From NCBI GenBank assembly GCA_964390945.1, contig CAYMIV010000014.1:1-21630 (forward strand): a DNA stretch of 21,630 nucleotides, in the 5' to 3' direction. Within the stretch, counting starts at the first letter, position 1, and every line of letters starts with the position of its first letter. The DNA is from Damh-18 sp964390945. Lineage in GTDB: Bacteria > Patescibacteriota > Minisyncoccia > Phycocordibacterales > UBA918. The position numbers and the translations under genes were made by a program. Shown in pieces: positions 1 through 6,119 of the stretch. The notes beneath the pieces were generated by a model that had not been told where the DNA came from, did not search any database, and was given only the letters and a program-made list of their open reading frames with translations.

Positions 1-71
1 AGCGGACGGGACTTGAACCCGCAACCTCCCGCGTGACAGGCGGGTGCTCTAACCAGTTGAGCTACCACCGC
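1..71 (-). tRNA. tRNA-Asp (GTC), 3' end cut by window edge
   Basis: On the minus strand the sequence folds as a tRNA. The 5' acceptor strand is GCGGTGG, the D arm is normal, the anticodon stem is CCCGC/GCGGG with loop CTGTCAC (anticodon GTC, Asp), and the T arm is GCGGG-TTCAAGT-CCCGT. The last acceptor bases, the discriminator and any encoded CCA lie outside the window. A hairpin (GCAGTTT, 5-nt loop, AAACTGC; 70-88) sits in the precursor directly before the mature 5' end and includes the first two tRNA bases. Confidence 0.95.
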
Positions 72-132
72 AGTTTGTACGAAACTGCTCAATGACACCC
101 TTCTTGCGTCTTAAATACAGTTTGTGTCGGCT

Positions 133-138
133 ATTATA
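133..138 (-). promoter_or_regulatory. -10 box for tRNA-Asp
   Basis: A perfect TATAAT reads on the minus strand about 60 nt before the mature tRNA-Asp 5' end. It lies between the leuA terminator and the tRNA and so would give the tRNA its own transcript. No convincing -35 hexamer was found at 16-18 bp. Confidence 0.5.
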
Positions 139-200
139 CATAATTCTATGGAGTTTAAAAGTGCCGGTCGGCAATGAATTGGTTCAGAAAATTTTCATGC

Positions 201-229
201 AAAAACCGCGCGGGGTGAACCGCACGGTT
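201..229 (-). terminator. Rho-independent terminator of leuA
   Basis: Minus strand: a 10-bp stem AACCGTGCGG/CCGCGCGGTT with one G-T wobble and a 6-nt loop, followed by a run of five T. It begins 14 nt after the leuA stop codon, in the right place and orientation to end that transcript. Confidence 0.85.
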
Positions 230-242
230 GAAGGAAAAACAA

Positions 243-1892
243 TTACTTTTCATTTCTGTTGAGTGCTGAAATGACCGCCCTGTACGAAGCGTCGACTGTG
301 TCGGTTGAGCGGCCACAACCGTACACGTGGTTCCCACCCAACGAGAGTTCCACGAGCGCAAACGCCTCTGCTTGCGAACCGGTAGAGAGCGACTGCTCAC
401 TGTAATCGACGATCTCGATGTCCGGAACGACGGAGCGGAGCGCATGGATGAGCGCATCAAGGTGGCCGTTACCCTTCCCGACGAGCATCTTCTCCTCGCC
501 CCTGTCGACGAGCGAAACCGTCGCTGTGAACTTCCCATCCCGAGAGACCGAATCGCATGAACGGAGAACAAACCGTGCGGCCGCGCCATCGAGATATTCT
601 TCAACAAACATCTTGAGAATGTCGTCGGGACCATACTCTCCGACATCGCTCACCTCGATACGCCTTTGAACAATCCGCGCGAATTCCTTCTGCATGGGTT
701 TCGGGAGTGCAATACCGCTTGAGCGCTCGAGAAGATACGCAATGCCACCAGAACCCGATTGGCTTGTGACACCAACCGCCTTGAACGTGCGGCCGATATC
801 CTCCGGGTCGAGATTGTTGTAGGCAACTCGCCAGGCACCATCCGATGTCCGGTTTCGCATGTTTTTGTATATTGCGTCTTGATGCGTACCTGAAAACGCC
901 GTGAATGCGAGTGACCCCGCATATGGATGCCGCGGATGCACCGTCATTCCGGTACAGTTTTCATAGATTTCAATTGCTGAATCGAGTTCGGAAAAATCGA
1001 GACCTGGTGACACACCATGAACGTAGAAGTTCATGGCGAGCATGAAGATGTCGAGATTTCCGGCGCGTTCACCGTTTCCAAACAAGCACCCCTCGACACG
1101 CTCAGCTCCTGCGCACAATGCGAGTTCGGCTGTTGCCGTTGCAGTGCCACGGTCATTATGAACGTGCGCGGAGAGCACCACCTGATTGCGACACACGATG
1201 TTCGTGTGCATCCACTCGATGAGATTCGCATACTCGTGCGGCAAACACATTTCAACCGTCGCGGGAAGATTGATGATGATGCGGGGGCAAGACGGTGCGA
1301 GCGCTTCAACCACGGCATTCACGAGACGAAGCGCATGTGCCGGCTCTGTTTGCGTGAACATCTCAGGAGAAAACTCCGGCGTCCAGACAGTTTCAGGATG
1401 TGCTTGAGCCAGCTCGAGATACCGTTGTGCAAAGTAGCGTACGCGCTCGACCTGGTCGTCTTCACTCATGCGAAGCACTTCATGTCTCATGAATGGCGCC
1501 GTCGCGAGATAGAAATGTACGGTCGCACGACGAGCACCCGCGAGTGTTGCGAATGTGACATCAAAATCTTCATCGGTACATCGCGCAAGTCCCTGAATGC
1601 TGACGCCGTCGGGTATTCTGTTGCCCTCGATGAGCGAACGAATGAATGTCCGCTCAATGGTTGAGGCATTTGGAAAACCGACCTCGATTTCGCGAAACCC
1701 GATACGTACGAGCAAATCAAAAAATTGCTGTTTTTCTTTCGGCCCCATCGGTTCGGGAAGGGCTTGATTCCCGTCCCGCAAATCAATAGAGCACCATTCG
1801 GGTAATTTCGGATGTTCCACCGCTACCCAATGGGGACTGGTGAGGAGAAATGGGTGATGATGTCCGTACTTCTCTTCTGGTTTTTTAAGCAT
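243..1892 (-). CDS. leuA: 2-isopropylmalate synthase (LeuA, fungal/actinobacterial-type long form)
   Basis: Condenses acetyl-CoA with 2-oxoisovalerate, the first committed step of leucine synthesis. The 549-aa protein is full length for the long LeuA form. Visible motifs are the catalytic DLRDGNQAL near residues 37-45, the metal-binding HVHND at about 243-247, and GNGERAGN at about 272-279. The C-terminal 100 or so residues resemble the LeuA regulatory (leucine-binding) domain, ending in a GCGRSTDTVDASYRA-type stretch. The start is supported by an AAGGAG Shine-Dalgarno 5 nt before ATG, one of the few strong ones here. It has its own promoter and terminator, so it is a one-gene operon. No leuB, leuC or leuD is in the window. 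That is odd for a lineage usually poor in amino-acid synthesis; a homocitrate- or citramalate-type role cannot be excluded by eye. Confidence 0.93.
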   Translation of the reverse strand: MLKKPEEKYGHHHPFLLTSPHWVAVEHPKLPEWCSIDLRDGNQALPEPMGPKEKQQFFDLLVRIGFREIEVGFPNASTIERTFIRSLIEGNRIPDGVSIQGLARCTDEDFDVTFATLAGARRATVHFYLATAPFMRHEVLRMSEDDQVERVRYFAQRYLELAQAHPETVWTPEFSPEMFTQTEPAHALRLVNAVVEALAPSCPRIIINLPATVEMCLPHEYANLIEWMHTNIVCRNQVVLSAHVHNDRGTATATAELALCAGAERVEGCLFGNGERAGNLDIFMLAMNFYVHGVSPGLDFSELDSAIEIYENCTGMTVHPRHPYAGSLAFTAFSGTHQDAIYKNMRNRTSDGAWRVAYNNLDPEDIGRTFKAVGVTSQSGSGGIAYLLERSSGIALPKPMQKEFARIVQRRIEVSDVGEYGPDDILKMFVEEYLDGAAARFVLRSCDSVSRDGKFTATVSLVDRGEEKMLVGKGNGHLDALIHALRSVVPDIEIVDYSEQSLSTGSQAEAFALVELSLGGNHVYGCGRSTDTVDASYRAVISALNRNEK

Positions 1893-1937
1893 TGCCGCTC
1901 CTTATCAAAGAACACAAAGAACCAGTGACAGATTTTG

Positions 1938-1965
1938 ATTGTAGCAAAACACCAAAGCAGGTCAA
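1938..1965 (-). promoter_or_regulatory. leuA promoter (-35 and extended -10)
   Basis: Minus strand: -35 TTGACC (1960-1965), 16-bp spacer, -10 TACAAT (1938-1943) preceded by TGC, an extended -10. The predicted start is near 1931, giving a leader of about 40 nt that holds the AAGGAG ribosome site. I see no leucine-codon leader peptide or T-box in so short a leader. Confidence 0.75.
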
Positions 1966-2050
1966 CGACTATGCACATTCCCAAAAGATCAAACTATGCT
2001 AAAGTTTTCGGAGATGGGTGCACCCTTACACGAACGACACGGAGAATGCC

Positions 2051-2377
2051 ATGCGCAGGAAAAAATTTGCATCAACTCAGGGCGACACGTTTGAATCTAG
2101 AGCGCGTTTCATTCTTCAAGGACCCGAGCACAAAGCGATGTTAATAGCATTACTCGCTCTCCGGAGAGAGGCGCAGATCTCCTTAAGAACACTACACCAA
2201 AGAGCAGTGAAGTCTCCGACGGCCGACATGATCAACACCCACAACCAAAAGTTCTTCGACAACGCTGCCAAACTTCTCGGACACGAACTTTACGAACGCA
2301 TCTTTGGAGAACCGCCCGGCATCGTTGAGCTCGTTGACCCCCGCATCCATCAAACCTCAATGGGAACAAAGCGATAG
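2051..2377 (+). CDS. Small protein of unknown function
   Basis: Not recognised. The protein is 108 aa from ATG 2051, chosen because GGAG lies 6 nt upstream. A GTG at 2018 in the same frame, with GGAG 4 nt before it, would add 11 residues. It is soluble, basic and mostly helical-looking (residues about 20-50 and 65-90), with no signal peptide, membrane segment or catalytic motif that I can name. It is transcribed divergently from leuA and followed 10 nt later by a strong terminator, which supports a real, separately transcribed gene. A weak -10 (TATGCT, 1995-2000) could serve it. Confidence 0.6.
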   Translation: MRRKKFASTQGDTFESRARFILQGPEHKAMLIALLALRREAQISLRTLHQRAVKSPTADMINTHNQKFFDNAAKLLGHELYERIFGEPPGIVELVDPRIHQTSMGTKR

Positions 2378-2387
2378 CGAGGATGCC

Positions 2388-2419
2388 AAAACGCCGATGC
2401 TTCGCATCGGCGTTTTTTT
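2388..2419 (+). terminator. Strong Rho-independent terminator
   Basis: Plus strand: stem ACGCCGATGC/GCATCGGCGT with a 3-nt loop TTC, flanked by an A-run on the left and seven T on the right. It ends the small unknown gene. The last T directly abuts a copy of the tRNA-Met 3' end. Confidence 0.92.
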
Positions 2420-2438
2420 GTGTCAGTGGGAGGAATCG
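2420..2438 (-). repeat. Direct-repeat copy of the tRNA-Met 3' end
   Basis: 19 bases identical to 2578-2596, which cover the discriminator, acceptor 3' strand and part of the T arm of the elongator tRNA-Met. The copy has the same orientation. Similarity stops inside the T arm. The 139 bp between the copies holds the tRNA terminator and short internal repeats such as GTTCAC-TTC-GTTCAC, but no gene. A decayed tRNA or an old integration scar would both fit. Confidence 0.75.
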
Positions 2439-2549
2439 GCGTCCAACCCTAGTTCACTTCGTTCACAAGAGTTACCTGCCCGGACTCGCTGTCTCGCGAC
2501 ATTATGAGTAGTCGCTCGTATCGCTCGTCTTTCAATCCCAGCCACATAC

Positions 2550-2572
2550 AAAAACCGCCCATACGGGCAGTT
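2550..2572 (-). terminator. Terminator of tRNA-Met
   Basis: Minus strand: stem AACTGCCC/GGGCGGTT (8 bp, one wobble) around the tetraloop GTAT, followed by a T-run. It begins three bases after the encoded CCA of tRNA-Met. Confidence 0.85.
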
Positions 2573-2575
2573 ATC

Positions 2576-2652
2576 TGGTGTCAGTGGGAGGAATCGAACC
2601 TCCGACCTAAGGCTTATGAGTCCTTCGCTCTAACCAACTGAGCTACACTGAC
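2576..2652 (-). tRNA. tRNA-Met (CAT), elongator type, CCA encoded
   Basis: Minus-strand cloverleaf starting GTCAGTG and ending CACTGAC-A-CCA. The acceptor pairs fully (G1-C72), so it is not an initiator. The anticodon loop is CTCATAA. The anticodon stem AAGGA/GCCTT leaves an A31-G39 mismatch next to the loop. CAT could also be tRNA-Ile with a lysidine-modified C34; the loop alone cannot settle that. The CCA is encoded, unlike in the neighbouring initiator tRNA. Confidence 0.93.
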
Positions 2653-2663
2653 AATTACTTGAT

Positions 2664-2678
2664 TCGGCATGATGCCGA
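2664..2678. repeat. Perfect inverted repeat in the tRNA-Met leader
   Basis: TCGGCAT-G-ATGCCGA, 7-bp arms around one base, between the tRNA-Met -10 box and the mature 5' end. It would lie in the precursor leader. It has no T-run, so it is unlikely to be a terminator for the upstream gene. Confidence 0.5.
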
Positions 2679-2687
2679 TGACCACTG

Positions 2688-2696
2688 AGAATACCA
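2688..2696 (-). promoter_or_regulatory. Extended -10 for tRNA-Met
   Basis: Minus-strand TGG-TATTCT about 40 nt before the mature tRNA 5' end and just after the nucleotidyltransferase stop. No clear -35. Cotranscription with the upstream gene is also possible. Confidence 0.4.
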
Positions 2697-2712
2697 TTAG
2701 ACGTTGCATGCT

Positions 2713-3402
2713 TCAACCCAAATTGTGCCGTACCGAGAGGAGTGCTTCCGCGCGGGTGATGTCCTCAGGGAATCCAATCGGGAGCCAGAGATGCTCCTCA
2801 ACCACCGCAATCGGGTACTTTGTCGCGTAGCGATCGATAACTTCAGAAAGATAGTATTCGCCTTTTACTGGTGTTTGCGGTTCAAACTCGAAAATATGGT
2901 CGTCGAGCACCATTGCTCCAGTGCTCGCACAATTGGAAGGGGCGTGTTCTGGTTTTTCAATCATAAGCCCTAGTGTACCGTCGGGATTTCGGACCACGAT
3001 ACCGAATTTTTCCGGTGTATCTACTGTTGAAACGAGGAGTGACCTGGTGTAGGACGTTGCACGTGCCAAATCCTTTCTTCCGTGTATGTCGTCCGCAAAA
3101 AGAAACAAAAACCTTCCCTTGATAAGGTCTTTACAAAGCCACAGGGCGCGTGCGGTACCGTTTTGTTCTGTCTGCTCGACATAGGTGACTCTGCGTCCAT
3201 GAAACTCCGAGCCACAATGCTTCTTTATGTGGTCACCGAGATACCCAATCACAATAATGAGTTCATCAACCGCGCTCGGAAGAGCCTCAACAATGTGGTC
3301 GATGAGTGGTTTTCCTGAAACTTTGACGAGCGGCTTCGGAACGGTCTCTGTGAGTGGGCGTAGGCGCGTACCTTTACCCGCAGCAAGAATGACGCATTGC
3401 AT
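2713..3402 (-). CDS. Sugar-1-phosphate nucleotidyltransferase
   Basis: A 229-aa single-domain nucleotidyltransferase of the RmlA/GlmU N-terminal type, transferring an NMP from NTP to a sugar phosphate. Visible are the nucleotide-binding LAAGKGTRLRPLT at residues 6-18, PKPL at 22-25, a metal-binding FADD near 102-105, and the GEYYLSEVID segment near 187-196. There is no C-terminal left-handed beta-helix, so it lacks acetyltransferase activity. The sugar and base cannot be read from sequence; cell-surface glycan precursors are likely. No Shine-Dalgarno precedes ATG; a -10 box ends 8 nt before it, implying a leaderless mRNA. It lies between two tRNA genes, all on the same strand. Confidence 0.85.
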   Translation of the reverse strand: MQCVILAAGKGTRLRPLTETVPKPLVKVSGKPLIDHIVEALPSAVDELIIVIGYLGDHIKKHCGSEFHGRRVTYVEQTEQNGTARALWLCKDLIKGRFLFLFADDIHGRKDLARATSYTRSLLVSTVDTPEKFGIVVRNPDGTLGLMIEKPEHAPSNCASTGAMVLDDHIFEFEPQTPVKGEYYLSEVIDRYATKYPIAVVEEHLWLPIGFPEDITRAEALLSVRHNLG

Positions 3403-3410
3403 ATGCGAAC

Positions 3411-3419
3411 GTTATAGCA
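3411..3419 (-). promoter_or_regulatory. Extended -10, leaderless promoter of the nucleotidyltransferase
   Basis: Minus-strand TGC-TATAAC with only 8 nt between the box and ATG. Transcription would start within about 2 nt of the start codon. TTGAAA further upstream is 22 bp away, too far for a normal -35, so the extended -10 probably carries the promoter. Confidence 0.6.
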
Positions 3420-3672
3420 CAAAAGCGAGACTTTGTTATTTCAATTGGTGTGTTTGTTGCGGAGTGAGAAGTGAATGCTTGGAGCTTCGCAAGACCTTGA
3501 GCGGTTTTTACGAAAGGTGTACAGGTTCTGTAAGAACCGGAATCGACATAAGTTTTCTAAGTCACTACGTTCCTAAGAATCTGTCGGCTCAGCTCGTCTG
3601 TTTTTGCGTTGAGAAAGCAAAAACATGACTCCGCTCGTTCGATTCCGACGCACAAGAAGCAGTTCTCATGCT
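3420..3672. other. Intergenic stretch without a gene
   Basis: No convincing gene on either strand. It holds small hairpins: GGTTCT-GTA-AGAACC (3524-3538) and a 9-bp A/T-rich stem TGTTTTTGC/GCAAAAACA (3599-3607 with 3617-3625). A 9-base inverted pair CGGAATCGA/TCGATTCCG resembles tRNA T-loop sequence, including that of the neighbouring tRNA-fMet. It may contain decayed tRNA fragments. Confidence 0.5.
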
Positions 3673-3735
3673 GGCCCCGCACCACGAGAAAAGCCAGGAC
3701 ATACGTCCTCGGCTTTTCATTCGTGTTGCGGGGCC
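3673..3735 (-). terminator. Long hairpin at the tRNA-fMet 3' end, probable terminator
   Basis: A near-perfect inverted repeat of about 63 nt. The core is GAAAAGCC-AGGAC/GTCCT-CGGCTTTTC with loop ATAC and one bulge, giving T-rich ends on both strands. The outer arms GGCCCCGCACCACG (3673-3686) and CGTGTTGCGGGGCC (3722-3735) also pair with one mismatch. The right outer arm is the acceptor 3' end of tRNA-fMet, so the trailer could pair with the tRNA's own 3' strand. Confidence 0.65.
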
Positions 3736-3796
3736 CGGAATCGAACCGGGGTCTGGAGGTTATGAGCCTCCCGAGGTACCTCTCCTCTACCCCGCG
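3726..3796 (-). tRNA. Initiator tRNA-fMet (CAT)
   Basis: Minus-strand cloverleaf of 71 nt without encoded CCA. The acceptor is CGCGGGG against CCCCGCA, leaving the C1-A72 mismatch that marks bacterial initiators. A11-U24 in the D stem is also initiator-like. Anticodon loop CTCATAA. The anticodon stem is GGAGG/CCTCC, so the usual three G-C pairs at 29-31/39-41 are reduced to two, with A29-U41. The variable loop is only 4 nt. No clear promoter was seen upstream. Confidence 0.94.
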
Positions 3797-3856
3797 ATAT
3801 ATACTCAAAAAAATCGAGTACCTATGAATGTAACCCATGTATCGCCCGAATGCAAC

Positions 3857-4372
3857 TCAAATAACTCCGAATTCTTTGAATACTCGCTCAAAGCGCATAA
3901 TGATTTCCTGGGTGATTCGCTTCGTGAGAACAAAATCACTTCCCGCATGAGCAATTTCATTTCTAATCTTGTGCGCCTCCCATGCGTCCTCAATGGTTGT
4001 GAAGACTGAAGGGTTGGCTGTTTTAAGTTTGTCACCGACTGTTGCGCCGATGTAGCCAGCATTCGCGAGCGTTTCTTCGAGCATTATGTCTGCCTCAATG
4101 ATGGCGATACGCCACGCGTTTGGATCATCATCGGTGCTGTGTTTCAGAATTTCCACCCACCGATTATTTTCACCATGACTATCCGAAGTCCAGGTTGCTT
4201 CTGCTTCGCGAATCATTTGTTGCTCTAAATCGCAGAGTTCGGAATATCGTATTTTTGCATAGATGAATCCCATAAAAAATAGGAACGAAACAAGAAGCGC
4301 CACAATGGAGTAAATGCTCCACCAATGCTCAAGTGTTTCAAAAAGACTGCTCATGGCTGTCCCGGAAATCAT
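3857..4372 (-). CDS. Membrane-anchored protein with HEPN-like RNEIAH motif
   Basis: 171 aa, not recognised as a named protein. One transmembrane helix at about 20-38 is followed by a cytoplasmic helical domain. Near the C-terminus KIRNEIAH (about 135-142) matches the R-x4-H pattern of HEPN domains, many of which are RNases or RNA-binding parts of defence and toxin systems. This is family inference from one motif; a non-catalytic helical role is equally possible. It follows gatA by 20 nt on the same strand and may be its last cotranscribed gene. A weak GTGAG precedes the chosen ATG; a second ATG six codons in (4352-4354) is an alternative. Confidence 0.7.
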   Translation of the reverse strand: MISGTAMSSLFETLEHWWSIYSIVALLVSFLFFMGFIYAKIRYSELCDLEQQMIREAEATWTSDSHGENNRWVEILKHSTDDDPNAWRIAIIEADIMLEETLANAGYIGATVGDKLKTANPSVFTTIEDAWEAHKIRNEIAHAGSDFVLTKRITQEIIMRFERVFKEFGVI

Positions 4373-4392
4373 ATATTCTCACTTGGCAGGAT

Positions 4393-5796
4393 CTACCCAA
4401 AAATTTTCTTGCCGAAATCGAAAAGGCGCTTGTCTCCCCCGAGTGGTGCTATATATTGTACCCCAACCGGAAGACTCGTTCCCTCTCTTTCCACGGTTCC
4501 GCCTGGAATAGAAATTGCCGGAACGCCAGTGAGATTCACCGGAACAGTGAAAATATCAAGGAGATACATTGAAAGCGGGTCGCTCTTCTCGCCAATCTTC
4601 GGCGCGACGATGGGGGCGGTGGGGGTCATGATGAGATCGACTTTCTTGAAGACTTCATTCAGCTCATTTCGCATCATCACACGAAGTTTTTCCGCCTTTC
4701 CATAATATGCATCGTAGTAACCTGCAGAGAGTACATACGTGCCGAGGAGAATTCGCCGTTTCACTTCAGCGCCGAATCCTTCCGCGCGGGTTTTCATATA
4801 GTCCTCCATGAGATTATTTCCCGAAACGCGCAATCCATATCGCATACCATCGTACCGCGCAAGGTTTGAAGAGACTTCCGCGGGCATAACGATGTAATAT
4901 GCGGCAAGACCTCGCTTCATGAGAGGAAGTTTCACATCGACCACGGTATGGCCATCGGCAATCAACTTTGCCACGTTCTCATCAAATCGTTTTTCAACAT
5001 CCGCATCGATACCTTCAGCAAGAAAATCTCGAGGTATACCTATCGTGTATCGCTCTTTCATCTCGACGCGCGGGTATGTATCCGTATCAATCGTTGTTGC
5101 ATCCATCGGATCCTTTCCGGCAATAGCGTCATAGATAATTTCAGCATCCGCAACAGAGTTCGTGAGCGTACCCGCCTGATCGAGAGACGACCCCATTGCA
5201 ATGAGTCCATGGCGCGATACCGCACCGTATGTTGGCTTGTATCCGACAAGACCGCAGAAACTTGCCGGGAGTCTCACCGAGCCACCAGTGTCCGTGCCGA
5301 GAGCTGCCACTGACGCTCCTGCCGCGACTGCGGCGCCAGAGCCACCTGATGAGCCGCCGGGAACACGAGTCGGGTCAAGTGGGTTTTTCGTAACGCCGAA
5401 GGCAGAATTTTCCGTCGAAGATCCCATTGCAAACTCATCGAGATTAGTGCTCCCTGTAAGGACTACCCCCTGCTCCTTAAGGCGCGCGATGACGGTCGCG
5501 TCATAAGCGGCAACATAATTTTCCAAAATCTTTGACGCGGCGGTTGCTCGTTTGCCTTCAATGAGTATGTTGTTCTTTATGGCGATAGGCATTCCAAGGA
5601 GTGCGGGGGTCGACTCTCCTTCACGCGCATATCGCTCTGTTGCGATTTTGGCCGCAGCCTCCGCATCATCATACACATCGAGAAATACGTTGAGGTCTTT
5701 GTTTTTTGCATCAATAACCGCGCGCATTTCATGATATGCGCTAAGTGGCGTATAAGTGCCTTGAATAAATTTTTTCCGGAGTTCGGTTATGGTCAT
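4393..5796 (-). CDS. gatA: Asp-tRNA(Asn)/Glu-tRNA(Gln) amidotransferase subunit A
   Basis: Glutamine amidase of GatCAB, releasing ammonia used to convert Glu-tRNA(Gln) or Asp-tRNA(Asn) to the amidated form. 467 aa, close to the usual 480. The Ser-cisSer-Lys triad is visible: Lys74 in IAIKNN, Ser149 in GGSSGGSG, and nucleophile Ser173 in GTDTGGSVR. The serine spacing of 24 matches the family. gatC ends 11 nt upstream on the same strand, so the two are cotranscribed. gatB is not in the window and must be elsewhere if the complex is complete. No clear Shine-Dalgarno. Confidence 0.97.
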   Translation of the reverse strand: MTITELRKKFIQGTYTPLSAYHEMRAVIDAKNKDLNVFLDVYDDAEAAAKIATERYAREGESTPALLGMPIAIKNNILIEGKRATAASKILENYVAAYDATVIARLKEQGVVLTGSTNLDEFAMGSSTENSAFGVTKNPLDPTRVPGGSSGGSGAAVAAGASVAALGTDTGGSVRLPASFCGLVGYKPTYGAVSRHGLIAMGSSLDQAGTLTNSVADAEIIYDAIAGKDPMDATTIDTDTYPRVEMKERYTIGIPRDFLAEGIDADVEKRFDENVAKLIADGHTVVDVKLPLMKRGLAAYYIVMPAEVSSNLARYDGMRYGLRVSGNNLMEDYMKTRAEGFGAEVKRRILLGTYVLSAGYYDAYYGKAEKLRVMMRNELNEVFKKVDLIMTPTAPIVAPKIGEKSDPLSMYLLDIFTVPVNLTGVPAISIPGGTVEREGTSLPVGVQYIAPLGGDKRLFDFGKKIFG

Positions 5797-5807
5797 GATA
5801 CGGACAT

Positions 5808-6098
5808 CTACGATTCTCCGAGAATCTTTTTAACTTTGAAATATTGACCTTCACGTTCTGGTGCGGCGGCAAGAAGTTTCTCGGTGAACACACCGGATTC
5901 TCGCGGGTTTTCATCCTCCCGGAACACATTATGAACAGGTCCGACCTGTTTTGTGAGATCATCACCGCCGGTAATTTCTTGAATATCGCTTACATAGCCG
6001 AGTATTGAGGTGATGTTTTCAGCGAGTACACTCGCTTCGCCGCCCCGAAGTTCAATGCGTGCAAGTTTGGCGAGATGTTCGATTTCTTCGATTCGCAT
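5808..6098 (-). CDS. gatC: Asp/Glu-tRNA amidotransferase subunit C
   Basis: 96 aa, typical size. GatC wraps around GatA and stabilises GatAB. The N-terminal IEHLAKLARIEL helix and the later segment with NVFREDENPRES (family DxxR region) are recognisable. It starts 21 nt after ligA on the same strand but has a likely promoter of its own in that gap. No Shine-Dalgarno: the -10 box ends 9 nt before ATG, so the mRNA should be almost leaderless. Confidence 0.95.
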   Translation of the reverse strand: MRIEEIEHLAKLARIELRGGEASVLAENITSILGYVSDIQEITGGDDLTKQVGPVHNVFREDENPRESGVFTEKLLAAAPEREGQYFKVKKILGES

Positions 6099-6107
6099 AC
6101 GATGGGT

Positions 6108-6116
6108 ATACTAGCA
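6108..6116 (-). promoter_or_regulatory. Extended -10, leaderless promoter of gatCA
   Basis: Minus-strand TGC-TAGTAT with 9 nt to the gatC ATG, in the short gap after ligA. It has the same TGCTA start as the boxes before the nucleotidyltransferase, receiver and leuA genes. Confidence 0.5.
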
Positions 6117-6119
6117 TTC

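Noticed and set aside
1017..1664. 215-aa plus-strand open frame
   Set aside because: Lies entirely antisense to leuA, which has clear motifs, a Shine-Dalgarno and a promoter; the product is Cys/His/Arg-rich with no family features.
2439..2577. A complete mobile element between the tRNA-Met repeats
   Set aside because: Only 139 bp, with no open frame or integrase; at most a scar.
3427..3628. Tail of a 133-aa plus-strand frame after the nucleotidyltransferase
   Set aside because: Its first half is antisense to that gene, and the rest has no family features or ribosome site.
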